From Stutzerimonas azotifigens DSM 17556 (GTDB lineage: Bacteria; Pseudomonadota; Gammaproteobacteria; Pseudomonadales; Pseudomonadaceae), in the NCBI RefSeq assembly GCF_000425625.1, contig NZ_AUDU01000039.1:1-64000 (forward strand): 64,000 bases of DNA, written 5' to 3'. The position numbers and the translations under genes are program-made. The notes below the pieces were generated by a model. It ran no database searches. It saw only the letters and a program-made list of their open reading frames with translations, and had not been told where the DNA came from. Each line of letters opens with the position of its first letter. Position 1 is the stretch's first letter. This document shows, piece by piece, positions 9,068-17,774 of the stretch.

Positions 9068-9558
9068 GCGTATCTCCTCCTGGGGGTTGACCGCGCACGA
9101 AGCCGCACGATGGCGGCTCGCGGCGGACGGAACGGTTGGGATAGGAAATCGGAGAGAGCGCTGCCGGCGCGCAGGAGGCGTTCAGCCGGGGCAGACGGAT
9201 ACGAAAGGGTTCGAACGGGCGGAGAGGCCGGGAGAGAAGCCGGCGATGCGGCATGACGCCAGAGGGCGATCAGGGACCTGATCGGAAGTCGAATGCGGCT
9301 GCATCGGTGACGGGCCGGACGGGCAGCGCAGAGTCGCTTCTGACTGCTGGGCATGGTGGCGTTCTCTTGTTCTTGTTGTTCTCCTTCTAAACGTAGCAGG
9401 GGTTTTTCGCTCGGCAACCCTGCCACGAAAAAGATTCGATCGGTGCGAAACGGAACCGAACGTGGCCGCTGGAGTCGTTTTCGGGGTCGGATGCCCCTTC
9501 CTGGTGCGGGGCCGTGCCCGGCGCCGGTGCGGGCGCCGGCAGGCCTGGAGCGGAGGCG
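9068..9558. other. Intergenic region between two transport operons
   Basis: 491 bp without a convincing gene. On the minus strand it holds the leader of the binding-protein gene: a possible promoter (TTGCCG-N16-TACGTT), AGAAGGAG and an A-rich tract. A 96-codon open frame (9354 to 9064) ends in an ATGA overlap with the binding-protein start, but it is arginine-rich, its ATG has no ribosome site at usable distance, and it has no recognisable family; I regard it as chance. At 9518-9539 a perfect 8-bp inverted repeat CCGGCGCC/GGCGCCGG lies just before the start of the next region, upstream of the stop of the polar amino-acid ATPase gene. Confidence 0.6.
9361..9388 (-). promoter_or_regulatory. A-rich Hfq/Crc-like leader motif
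   Basis: Read on the minus strand this is AGAAGGAG followed by AACAACAAGAACAAGAGAAC, six consecutive A-R-N triplets. Pseudomonas Hfq with Crc binds such A-rich repeats in leaders of catabolic and uptake mRNAs to repress translation. It lies about 300 nt before the binding-protein start rather than over its ribosome site, which weakens a direct blocking role. Confidence 0.4.
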
Positions 9559-10293
9559 TCAGTGCGCCTGCACGGCACCGATGAAGTTGGCCAGTTCCGG
9601 CGTGCGCGGATCGGCGAACACCTCGCGTGGGTCGCCGCTTTCGTGGATGCGTCCGTGGTGCATGAAGATCAGCTTGTTGCCCACCTCGCGGGCGAAGCGC
9701 ATCTCGTGGGTCACCATGATTAGCGTCATGCCCTCGCGGGCCAGCTGGCGCACCACCGCGAGCACCTCGCTGACCAGCTCCGGGTCGAGCGCCGAGGTGA
9801 TCTCGTCGCACAGCAGCACCCGCGGCTGCATCGCCAGGGCGCGGGCAATGGCCACGCGCTGCTGCTGGCCGCCGGAGAGCTGCTCGGGATAGCTGGCGAA
9901 CTTGTCGGCCAGCCCCACCTTGTCCAGCATCTCGCGCGCCAGCGCCTCGGTCTCGGCCTTCGAGCGGCGCTTGACCACCGTGGGCGCGAGCATCACGTTC
10001 TCGCCCACGGTCAGGTGCGGGAACAGGTTGAACTGCTGGAAGATCATGCCGACCTTCTGCCGCAGCGCCCGCAGGTCGCCCTGGCCGGCGTGCAGCGCGG
10101 CGCCGTCGACCAGCAGTTCGCCTTCGTCGATACGCTCCAGGCCGTTGATGGTGCGCAGCAGCGTGCTCTTGCCCGAGCCGCTGCGGCCGATCAGCGCGAC
10201 GACGTCGCCCTGCTCGACCGCGAGGTCGACGCCCTTGAGCACGTGGTTGGTGCCGAAATGCTTGTGCACCCCGGTGAGCTTAACGAGCGACAT
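9559..10293 (-). CDS. Polar amino acid ABC transporter ATP-binding protein (GlnQ/HisP family)
   Basis: A 244-residue ATPase of the polar amino-acid uptake family. Walker A GRSGSGKST at about 36-44, signature LSGGQQQRVAIARAL, Walker B LLCDEITSALDPEL and the switch histidine in MVTHEM are all present. Last gene of a GntR-headed operon and overlaps the preceding permease gene by 14 bp. Downstream hairpin at 9518-9539 could end the transcript. Confidence 0.95.
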   Translation of the reverse strand: MSLVKLTGVHKHFGTNHVLKGVDLAVEQGDVVALIGRSGSGKSTLLRTINGLERIDEGELLVDGAALHAGQGDLRALRQKVGMIFQQFNLFPHLTVGENVMLAPTVVKRRSKAETEALAREMLDKVGLADKFASYPEQLSGGQQQRVAIARALAMQPRVLLCDEITSALDPELVSEVLAVVRQLAREGMTLIMVTHEMRFAREVGNKLIFMHHGRIHESGDPREVFADPRTPELANFIGAVQAH

Positions 10294-10933
10294 GGAATTT
10301 CTTCTCCAGACGTTTGGCGAACAGCGACAGCGGGAAGCACAGGGCGAAGTAGCCGGCGGCCACCAGCCCGAACACCAGCAGCGGCTGGAAGGTCGCGTTG
10401 GCGAGCATGGAACCGGTCTTGGTCAGTTCGGCGAAGCCGATGATCGAGGCCACCGCGGTGCCCTTGACCACCTGCACCGAGAAGCCGACGGTGGGCGGGA
10501 TGGCGATGCGCAGCGCCTGCGGCAGGATCACGTGGCGCATCTGCTGCAGGTAGTTCAGCGCCAGGCTTTCTGACGCTTCCCACTGGCCCTTCGGCAGCGC
10601 CTCGACGCAGCCGCGCCAGATTTCGGCGAGGTAGGCGCTGGTGAACAGCGTGAGGCCGAGCGCGGCGGCGAACCAGGGCGAGACGTCCAGCCCGATCAGC
10701 GGCAGGCCGAAGAACACCAGAAACAGCTGCATCAGCAGCGGCGTGCCCTGGAACACCTCGATGTAGCCTTTGGCGAAGGCCTGCAGGGCGCGGTTCCTGG
10801 CGATCCGCGCGAACAGGATCAGCAGCCCGACCAGGCCGCCGAGGACGAAGGCGATCAGCGACAGCGCCAGCGTCCACTTGCCGCCCTCGAGCAGGTTGCG
10901 GATCACGTCCCAGGTGGTGAACTGCACGAGCAT
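10280..10933 (-). CDS. Polar amino acid ABC transporter permease
   Basis: A 217-residue permease (HisM/GlnP family) with five hydrophobic segments, the EAAxxxG-type loop (KGQWEASESLALNYLQQMRH) and the start MLVQFTTWDV. The ATG at 10933 overlaps the stop of the upstream permease gene by one base (TGATG), so the much longer open frame reaching 11335 is only read-through of another frame. Pairs with the second permease to form the channel. Confidence 0.92.
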   Translation of the reverse strand: MLVQFTTWDVIRNLLEGGKWTLALSLIAFVLGGLVGLLILFARIARNRALQAFAKGYIEVFQGTPLLMQLFLVFFGLPLIGLDVSPWFAAALGLTLFTSAYLAEIWRGCVEALPKGQWEASESLALNYLQQMRHVILPQALRIAIPPTVGFSVQVVKGTAVASIIGFAELTKTGSMLANATFQPLLVFGLVAAGYFALCFPLSLFAKRLEKKFHVAR

Positions 10934-11604
10934 CAGCGCGTCCTCCCGATCACGAAGCGGCGGCCGACCCAGGCCAGCACCTGACGGATCAGCAGGGCCA
11001 TGAACAGGTACATGGCGGTGGTCACCAGGTAGGTCTCGAAGGCGCGGAAGTTGCGCGACTGGATGAAGTTGGCGGCGAAGGTCAGCTCCTCGGTGGCGAT
11101 CTGCGAGCACACCGCCGAGCCGAGCATGACGATGATCACCTGGCTGTTGAGTGCCGGCCAGATGCGCGCCAGCGCCGGCCGCAACACCACGTGGCGGAAC
11201 GCTTGCAGGCGGGTCAGGGCGAGCGATTCGGCCGCTTCCAGCTGCCCGCGCGGGGTGGCCTGGATGCCGGCGCGGATGATCTCCGTCGAATAGGCGCCGA
11301 GGTTGATCACCATCGCCAGCACGGCGGCCTGCCATTCGGTCATCTTCACGCCCAGCGCCGGCAGGCCGAAGAAGATGAAGAACAGCTGGACCAGGAAGGG
11401 CGTGTTGCGAATGACCTCGACGTAGACGCCGAACAGGCCGTTGAGCAGCGGCAGCCGCCAGGCGCGGCTGACCGCGCCGAGGATGCCGAGGGCGATGCCG
11501 GCGGCGGCGCCGACCGCGGTCAGCGCCAGCGTGAAGCCGGCGCCGGCCAGCAGCAGGTCGCTGTGCTGGAAGACCGCAGCGAAGTCGAACCGATAGGCCA
11601 TCAT
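10933..11604 (-). CDS. Polar amino acid ABC transporter permease
   Basis: A 223-residue HisQ/GlnP-type permease. EAAESLALTRLQAFRHVVL is the ATPase-docking loop; helices flank it. Start follows the binding-protein gene after about 72 bp. With the next gene it makes a heterodimeric channel, the layout used for arginine, histidine, glutamate or opine uptake. Confidence 0.92.
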   Translation of the reverse strand: MMAYRFDFAAVFQHSDLLLAGAGFTLALTAVGAAAGIALGILGAVSRAWRLPLLNGLFGVYVEVIRNTPFLVQLFFIFFGLPALGVKMTEWQAAVLAMVINLGAYSTEIIRAGIQATPRGQLEAAESLALTRLQAFRHVVLRPALARIWPALNSQVIIVMLGSAVCSQIATEELTFAANFIQSRNFRAFETYLVTTAMYLFMALLIRQVLAWVGRRFVIGRTR

Positions 11605-11676
11605 TTCATCCGGTTGAAAGTGTCCGTTGGCAGCGGCGCCCCTGGCGGGCGCCGCTGCGGTGGTAAGGCGCGGGCG

Positions 11677-12480
11677 TTACAGCTCGGCCGGCAGCGGCGC
11701 GTTCAGCCAGCGTTCGGCGATCGCGTTGAGCGAGCCGTCCTGCCTGGCCTGCGCGATGATCTGGTTGACCTGCGCCTGCAGCGCGGCCTCGCCCTTGGCC
11801 AGGCCGATGTAGCAGGGCGAGTTCTTGATCAGGAACTTGGTCTCCAGCGGGCGGACCTTGGTCAGGTCGTTGACGCCGGCGGCCACCACGTTGCCGGTGG
11901 CGATGAATTCCACCTGGCCGCTGAGGTAGGCGGAGATGGTCGAGTTGTTGTCCTCGAAGCGCTTCAGGGTGGCGTTCTTGGGGGCGATCTTGCTCAGCTC
12001 CAGGTCCTCCACGGAGCCGCGGGTGACCGCCACCGTCTTGCCGGCCAGCTGTTCGACGTCGGCCAGCGGCACGTCGGTCGGGCCGAACACGCCGTTGAAG
12101 AAGGGCGCGTAGGCGTCGGTGAAGTCGATCACCGCCTCGCGCTCGGGGTTCTTGCCGAGGCTGGAGATCACCAGGTCGGCCTTGCCGGTGGTGAGGTAGG
12201 GAACTCGGTTGGTGCTGGTGACCGGGATCAGCTCGACCTTCACGCCCAGTTTCTCGCCGATGAGGTTGGCCATGTCGATGTCGTAGCCGCGCGGCTTGAG
12301 GTCGGTGCCGACGCTGCCGAATGGCGGGAAATCCTGCGGCACGGCGACCCGCAGCGTGCCGCGCTGCTTGACCTCGTCGAGGACGTCGGCCTGCGCCAGG
12401 CCGACGCCGAACAGGCCGGTGAGGGTGAGGCCGGCGACCAGGCCGGCGAAGGTGCTCATGAGGGTGCGGCGGTTTTTCAT
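11677..12480 (-). CDS. ABC transporter substrate-binding protein (family 3)
   Basis: A 267-residue periplasmic binding protein with a signal peptide of about 31 residues (cleavage near AQA-DVL). The N-terminal strand GTLRVAVPQDFPPFG and the GADLVISSLGKNPER-type motif (here GKADLVISSLGKNPER) are those of solute-binding family 3 (polar amino acids). It starts 21 bp after the GntR-type regulator gene and leads the transporter genes. The ligand is probably an amino acid or amino-acid-like compound; the binding-site Arg and Asp are in the usual places but specificity is not readable. Confidence 0.93.
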   Translation of the reverse strand: MKNRRTLMSTFAGLVAGLTLTGLFGVGLAQADVLDEVKQRGTLRVAVPQDFPPFGSVGTDLKPRGYDIDMANLIGEKLGVKVELIPVTSTNRVPYLTTGKADLVISSLGKNPEREAVIDFTDAYAPFFNGVFGPTDVPLADVEQLAGKTVAVTRGSVEDLELSKIAPKNATLKRFEDNNSTISAYLSGQVEFIATGNVVAAGVNDLTKVRPLETKFLIKNSPCYIGLAKGEAALQAQVNQIIAQARQDGSLNAIAERWLNAPLPAEL

Positions 12481-12501
12481 GGGTAGGCTCCGGTGGAAAG
12501 G

Positions 12502-13173
12502 TCAGGACTCGGAAAAATCGATGTGGGTGCGCCGCGCGGCGGCCCGCAGGTGAATGCGCATCGCCGACTCGGCAGCGTCCGCGTCGCCGGCGCGCAGCGC
12601 GGCGAGGATGGCGTGGTGTTCGTCGGCCGGCTCCCACAGGCCGGCGGCGTTGGAGAACGGCAGGCGCAGGCTGTGGCCGATCTGCTCGCGGAACTGCTGG
12701 GCGATGGCGAGGAAGCCGGGGTTTCCCGACAGCTCGGCCAGGCACAGGTGGAACTGCAGGTCCCAGTCGGCGGCCATCACCAGGTCGCAGGCCTTGAGCG
12801 CGTCGTCCATGCCCTTCTGGATGGCCTCCAGGCGCTGCCGGCCGGCGGCGTCGAGGCGCAGGGCGGCCAGGCGCGTCCAGGCCGGCTCGAGCGCCAGGCG
12901 AAACTCCAGCAGCGCACGTGGCGTCATCGAGGCGGTGCCCTTGGGCGCGCGTGCCGGGCCGTTGCCGCCGGTGACGAACACACCCTTGCCCGGCTGCGCG
13001 CGCACCAGGCCCAGCGCCTCGAGGGTGGACAGCGCTTCGCGCAGCGAACTGCGGCTGATCGACAACTGCTCGGACAGGTCGCGCTGCGAGGGCAGCATGG
13101 CGCCGGCGGGGAATTCCCCGTCGAGGATGCGCCGCTGAAGCGCCTGCGCGGCGATGTTGGAAATGCTCGGCAT
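12502..13173 (-). CDS. GntR family (FadR/FCD-type) transcriptional regulator
   Basis: A 223-residue regulator. N-terminal winged HTH with LPSQRDLSEQLSISRSSLREAL at about 27-48 and an all-helical FCD ligand domain in the C-terminal 140 residues (FRLALEP, HxxxxxAL-type helices). First gene of the operon that continues into the family 3 binding protein, two permeases and ATPase, so it probably controls its own operon in response to the transported compound. The direct GGTAGG-CCGGT repeats just upstream are candidate operators. Confidence 0.92.
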   Translation of the reverse strand: MPSISNIAAQALQRRILDGEFPAGAMLPSQRDLSEQLSISRSSLREALSTLEALGLVRAQPGKGVFVTGGNGPARAPKGTASMTPRALLEFRLALEPAWTRLAALRLDAAGRQRLEAIQKGMDDALKACDLVMAADWDLQFHLCLAELSGNPGFLAIAQQFREQIGHSLRLPFSNAAGLWEPADEHHAILAALRAGDADAAESAMRIHLRAAARRTHIDFSES

Positions 13174-13185
13174 GGAACTGGCCAG

Positions 13186-13212
13186 ACTGGTAGGACCGGT
13201 AGGGCCGGTTAC
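13186..13212. promoter_or_regulatory. Candidate GntR operator upstream of the regulator gene
   Basis: Repeated GGTAGG-CCGGT words surround the palindrome ACCGGT (13195-13200) 13 bp upstream of the GntR start. Placement fits autoregulation. It is a weak match to any named FCD-family operator, so this is inference from position and symmetry. Confidence 0.3.
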
Positions 13213-13344
13213 GCAGGGACCGTGCCAGCTGGCCGCGTCCCAGCATTCATGCGGGCCCGGCCGTCTTCAGGAGCGAGCCGCGGGCGTGTCCTGCCCCAGC
13301 GTGGTGCGCGTTTCGGCGGAGAAAGCCAGCATGGGGCGCGATCG

Positions 13345-14724
13345 TCAGGGCTGTGCGAGTTCGCCGGCGAGGGCGTCGACCAGGCCCTGGCGTTCGGCCT
13401 GTTCCAGCTGAGGGTTCGGATTGAGCGACGACCACTCGGGGTGCGCGCGGGCACGCTGCAGCGGTTCGGGCAGGCGGCCCTCGCGCCAGCTCTTGTCCTG
13501 CGGCGTCTCCAGGCTGATCGCTTCGGTCGCGGCGTGGCCGCGCGCGGCGAGGGCGGCGAGCAACTGGCGCTGGCGCAGGGCGAGCAACCGTAGCACGGCG
13601 TCGTCTACGGTCAGTTCGCGCTGCCCGCGGAGCTTGCCGAGCAGGCGGCTGCCGTAATGCCGGGCGGTCTGCGCGCCGCCGCCGGCCAGCGCCCCGACCA
13701 ACGCCGCGGCGCCCAGGGTGATGCCGCCGACCAGCAGGTCGACCCCGGCCCCGGCGGCCGCGCCGGCAGCCATGCCGCCACCCACGCGCACGCCGAGCTG
13801 GCGCAGGGTCTCGGGGTTGAACAGGTCGTCGCTCCAGCGACCCTGCTCCAGCGGCAGGTCGCCGGAACGGGCGTCGCCGGGGCGGAATGCGTAGAGCTCG
13901 AGCAGTGCCTCGACGCAGCGCTGTTCGCGGGCGCGCACGTCGCGGTGCAGGGCGGCGACGGCCTGGCGCTCGAGTTCCGGATCGGTGGCGACGCTGCGCC
14001 GGCAGGCGGCCACGTCCAGCAGCAGGTCGGCGATCAGCCGCGCGCCGCCCTGGCGCCGCGCCACGGCCTGCCGCTCGTGATCGTCGATCAGGCGCTGCAG
14101 CGAGGGGCGGGCGCTTTCCAGCAACAGCGCCAGGCTCTCGTAGAGGCGGCGCTCGCCATCGATCGGCGGGGCCACGGTGTCGAAGCGCACCAGCGCGTGC
14201 AGGCCCAGGCGGGCCAGCGCCCCGCGCCACTCGTCCTCGCGCTGGCGCGGGCCGTTGACGAAGTTCAGCACCGGCAGCAGCGGCTTGCCGCAGGCGGAGA
14301 GCACCGCCAGCTCGTCGCGGTACTTGGCCAGCACCGGCTCGCGGGCGTCGATCACGTACAGCCCGGCGTCGGAGCCGAGCAGCTGGCGCAGCACCTTGGC
14401 CTCCTGTTCGAACCGCTGCCGCGCCTCGCTGCCCTCGAGAAAACGCGCCACCCGCGCCGGCCCGTCGAGCCGCTCGCCGGGGCGCTCGAGCCGTTCGAGG
14501 TATTCCAGCAGGGCGATGGCGTCTTCCAGGCCGGGGGTGTCGTAGAGGTCGAGCAGCGGCTGGCCGTCCACCGACAGCCGCGCGCCCTCGACGTGGCGGG
14601 TGGTGCTCGGGCGGTGCGACACCTCGCCGAAGCCCGGGTCGCGGGTCAGGGTGCGCAGCAGCGAGGTCTTGCCGACGTTGGTGTGGCCGACCACGCAGAG
14701 CTTCAGCGGTCGCGCTTCAGTCAT
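13345..14724 (-). CDS. DUF3482-type GTPase
   Basis: A 459-residue predicted GTPase. G1 loop GHTNVGKTS at about 13-21, G3 DTPGLE at 62-67, and an NFVNGP in place of the usual NKxD G4 motif. The C-terminal half (ITLGAAALVGALAGGGAQTA) has a glycine/alanine hydrophobic stretch that could touch membrane. ATG 14724 lies inside the 3' end of the upstream membrane-protein gene (8-bp overlap), so the pair is translationally coupled. The family is widespread in Pseudomonas but has no assigned role that I know of. Confidence 0.82.
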   Translation of the reverse strand: MTEARPLKLCVVGHTNVGKTSLLRTLTRDPGFGEVSHRPSTTRHVEGARLSVDGQPLLDLYDTPGLEDAIALLEYLERLERPGERLDGPARVARFLEGSEARQRFEQEAKVLRQLLGSDAGLYVIDAREPVLAKYRDELAVLSACGKPLLPVLNFVNGPRQREDEWRGALARLGLHALVRFDTVAPPIDGERRLYESLALLLESARPSLQRLIDDHERQAVARRQGGARLIADLLLDVAACRRSVATDPELERQAVAALHRDVRAREQRCVEALLELYAFRPGDARSGDLPLEQGRWSDDLFNPETLRQLGVRVGGGMAAGAAAGAGVDLLVGGITLGAAALVGALAGGGAQTARHYGSRLLGKLRGQRELTVDDAVLRLLALRQRQLLAALAARGHAATEAISLETPQDKSWREGRLPEPLQRARAHPEWSSLNPNPQLEQAERQGLVDALAGELAQP

Positions 14725-16111
14725 GGCCCGTCTCCAGCCAGCCGAGCGGCGCGGCGCAGGCGTGCGCCAGGCCGAGTGCGTCCAGCGCACCGTGCCAGTC
14801 GGCCAGGCGCGCACTGTCCAGCGGTTCGCCGGGCGGTGGCTGCAGCAGCCAGACGCGCGTCGATCCGGCGCAGCGGGCCAGCTCGCCGATCAGCGCCAGG
14901 GTGCCGCGGTCCGGCGAGCGGCGCGGGTCGCAGGCGATCGCCAGGCGTTGCGGCGGGTACTGCGTGAGCTGCTCGAGCAGCCGCCGGCGCTGCTCGCGGT
15001 CGTCGAGCAGGCCGCCCAGGGCGACGCCGGCCGGCAGCTTCGGCGGCCAGGGAAGGTCGTCGTCGAGCTCGATGCCCACCAGCACCGCGCCCTCGCCGCC
15101 GAGATGCGCGGCGCCGGCGCTGGGCACGGGCAGTTCGGCGGGCGCGGCGTCGTTCACCCCCAGCCGCTCGCTCGGCGGCTGCAGGCGGTCGCGCAGCAGG
15201 CGGTAGGCCGGCAGTTCCAGGTCCAGCCGCAGGGCGCCGCGGCCGCGCCGCCAGCGCGCGTAGCAGAGCAGGAACAGCAGCAGCCGCGGCAGCAGGCCGT
15301 ACACCAGGGTGACGCCCACCAGCCAGCCGGCCCAGGCCTGGCGCGCCGGCTCGGCCGCCTGCAGGCTCACCCCGCTGGCGCCGATCTGCGCAACATCCGG
15401 CACGGGAAAGCCGAGCAGCGCGGGCAGCACGCCGAGCGCCTGGGTCAGGGCGACGAAGGCATCCGGCCCGAGGATGGTGGTTTCCCAGACGAAGGCGTAG
15501 CGGCGGGTCGCCAGCAGCGCCAGCAGCGTGACCAGCGCGCTGGCCATCGCCAGCAGCCACAGGCCGTTTGCCGCGCTGCCCAGCAGCCAGCGGCCGAGGC
15601 GGCGGCTGTCGAGTACCGTCAGCAATGCCGGCGCCAGCTGCAGGGCGCGCGCGTCGCGCGCGAGCTTCTGCCCGAGCCACAGCCACAGGCGGCCGAGCGC
15701 GCCGCTGCTGTCGCCGGCAAACAGGAAGCCCAGCGCCCAGCCGAGCAGGGTCAGCAGGTTGAGCCCGAGCAGGCTGGCCAGCGCCCAGAACACGTTGACC
15801 GGGCGGCTGCCGTCGCCGAGCGCGGAATAGCCGAGCCCGGCGCCGGTGAGGATCGCCAGCAGCGCCAGCGCGTAGCCGGCCAGGCGGGCGCCCTGGCGCC
15901 AGTGCTGCAGGGCCGCGTCGAGCCCGTCGCGGCGGGCCAGCCAGAGCGCGCGCGTCTCGATCAGCGCCGGCAGCGCGCCGCCCTGGCTGCGCGCCTGGCG
16001 GTTGGCCTCCTGGTCCTCCAGTGGGCCGGCGTGCTCCTCGCGCAGGCGCACGGTCTCGGTCAGCCAGAGGCGGTCGAAAGCGGTCAGCGGGGGCGGCGGG
16101 GTCGAAGGCAC
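14717..16111 (-). CDS. DUF2868 membrane protein, partner of the GTPase
   Basis: A 464-residue protein with a soluble N-terminal stretch, a hydrophobic pair at about 85-150, further helices at about 190-310 and a C-terminal soluble domain. I recognise it as DUF2868, which is regularly adjacent to DUF3482 GTPase genes. A membrane anchor or effector for the GTPase is a reasonable inference from coupling and membrane segments; the biochemical function is unknown. Confidence 0.75.
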   Translation of the reverse strand: MPSTPPPPLTAFDRLWLTETVRLREEHAGPLEDQEANRQARSQGGALPALIETRALWLARRDGLDAALQHWRQGARLAGYALALLAILTGAGLGYSALGDGSRPVNVFWALASLLGLNLLTLLGWALGFLFAGDSSGALGRLWLWLGQKLARDARALQLAPALLTVLDSRRLGRWLLGSAANGLWLLAMASALVTLLALLATRRYAFVWETTILGPDAFVALTQALGVLPALLGFPVPDVAQIGASGVSLQAAEPARQAWAGWLVGVTLVYGLLPRLLLFLLCYARWRRGRGALRLDLELPAYRLLRDRLQPPSERLGVNDAAPAELPVPSAGAAHLGGEGAVLVGIELDDDLPWPPKLPAGVALGGLLDDREQRRRLLEQLTQYPPQRLAIACDPRRSPDRGTLALIGELARCAGSTRVWLLQPPPGEPLDSARLADWHGALDALGLAHACAAPLGWLETGHD

Positions 16112-16220
16112 ACGGGTCCCTGGAGGTGTCGGCGCGACGGCGCGCTGCGGCTAGGGTAGCGCAAAGCGGCGGCGCGACGGCATCGTCCGCCGCCGCGCGT
16201 GTCGCCCGGCTATCCGCCCG

Positions 16221-17747
16221 TTACCGACCGCTGTCCCCTGTGCCGGGATGTGCGCGCGGCGCCGCGTCGGGCCGGGCGGCGATCCGCTCCTGCCAGTAGC
16301 GGCGGACGGCGAAGAACAGCGACAGCGCGGTGAGGGCGACGAACAGCCAGGTGATCGGGCCGCGGAAGAAGATCGCCGGGTCGCCGCGGCCGATCAGCAG
16401 GGTGCGCCGCAGGTTGTCCTCGAACATCGGCCCGAGGATGAAGCCGAGCAGGAAGGGCGCGGTGGCGAAGCCGGTGCGGTTGAACAGGTAGCCGACCACG
16501 CCGAAGAACAGCATCAGGCCGATGTCGAACACGCTGTTGTTCACCGCGAAGGCGCCGTAGACGCAGAACATCAGCACGATCGGCAGCAGGATCGCCTTGG
16601 GGATGTCGGCGACCAGCGAGAAGTACCTGATCACTCCGTGGCCGACGAACAGCAGCACCGCCGAGCTCAGCATGATCCCGCAGAACAGCGCGTAGATCAG
16701 CGTGAGGTTCTCCTGGAACAGCACCGGGCCGGGCGTCAGCCCGTGGATCATGAAGGCGCCGAGGATGATCGCGGTGATCACGTCGCCGGGGATGCCGAGC
16801 GACAGCAGCGGGATCAGGGTCGCGCCGGCCACGCCGTTGTTGCCCGACTCGGCCGCGGCCACGCCTTCCAGCTCGCCCTTGCCGAAGTTCTGCCGGTTCG
16901 GCGAGCGGCGTTTGGCCTCGCTGTAGGAGATGAAGGACGCCGCGGTGGCGCCGGTGCCGGGAATGGCGCCGATGATCACGCCGATCAGCGAGCCGCGGAC
17001 GATGGTCTTCAGGCTCGCCCTGAGCTCCTTGAGCGTCAGGCCCAGGCCGCTGGAGGCCGCGCGCACGTGCGGGGCGGCCTTCTTCAGGTAGAAGTCGATC
17101 ACCTCCGGCACGGCGAACAGCCCGATCAGCAGCGGCACGAAGGACACCCGGTCCATCAGGTTGTAGTTGTCGAAGGTCAGCCGCTGGCTGCCGTAGACCA
17201 CGTCCATGCCGATGGACGCGACTATCACCCCGAGGCTGGCGGCGATCAGGCCCTTGATCGCCGACTCGCCGGCGATCGAGACGATGATCGTCAGCGAGAA
17301 GCAGATCAGCCAGAAGAACTCCGGCGGGCCGAAGTTCAGCGCGATCTTCGCCAGGTAGGAGGCGAACAGGATCAGCGCCAGGTTCGACAGCACGTCGGCG
17401 ATGCAGGACGCGTAGAGCGCCATCTGCAGCGCCTTCTTGGCCTTGCCCTGGAGGGTCAGCGGATAGCCGTCGAGCAGGGTGCAGGCCGCGGCTGGCGAGC
17501 CGGGGGTGTGGATCAGGATGGCGGTGATCGAACCGCCATACATGCCGCCCTTGTAGATGCCGACCAGCAGCAGGATGGCGGTCACCGGCTCGAGGCTGAA
17601 GGTGAACGGCAGCGCCAGGGCCACCGCCATGGTCGCGGTCAGCCCGGGAATGGCGCCGACCACCACCCCGATCAGCACGCCGATGCCGATGGCCATGAAG
17701 TTGTCGAGACTGAGGAACAGGTTCAGGACTTCGGAGACGCCTTCCAT
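16221..17747 (-). CDS. tctA: Tripartite tricarboxylate transporter large permease (TctA family)
   Basis: A 508-residue inner-membrane permease with about 11-12 helices. The TctA repeats GAIPGLTATMAVALALP (near 32-48) and the second-half IPGTGATAASF are visible, as is LGIPGDVITAIILGAF. Together with TctB and the periplasmic TctC it takes up a carboxylate by a cation gradient. Third gene in the order tctC-tctB-tctA. The symbol denotes family; the solute need not be citrate. Confidence 0.93.
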   Translation of the reverse strand: MEGVSEVLNLFLSLDNFMAIGIGVLIGVVVGAIPGLTATMAVALALPFTFSLEPVTAILLLVGIYKGGMYGGSITAILIHTPGSPAAACTLLDGYPLTLQGKAKKALQMALYASCIADVLSNLALILFASYLAKIALNFGPPEFFWLICFSLTIIVSIAGESAIKGLIAASLGVIVASIGMDVVYGSQRLTFDNYNLMDRVSFVPLLIGLFAVPEVIDFYLKKAAPHVRAASSGLGLTLKELRASLKTIVRGSLIGVIIGAIPGTGATAASFISYSEAKRRSPNRQNFGKGELEGVAAAESGNNGVAGATLIPLLSLGIPGDVITAIILGAFMIHGLTPGPVLFQENLTLIYALFCGIMLSSAVLLFVGHGVIRYFSLVADIPKAILLPIVLMFCVYGAFAVNNSVFDIGLMLFFGVVGYLFNRTGFATAPFLLGFILGPMFEDNLRRTLLIGRGDPAIFFRGPITWLFVALTALSLFFAVRRYWQERIAARPDAAPRAHPGTGDSGR

Positions 17748-17774
17748 TCGGTCACTCGCGAGGTGGGGCCGGGG

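Noticed and set aside
9064-9354. A 96-codon minus-strand leader frame ending in ATGA overlap with the binding-protein gene
   Set aside because: Arginine- and proline-rich, no family, and the ribosome-site-like AGAAGGAG is 26 bases from its ATG. Kept only as part of the leader description.
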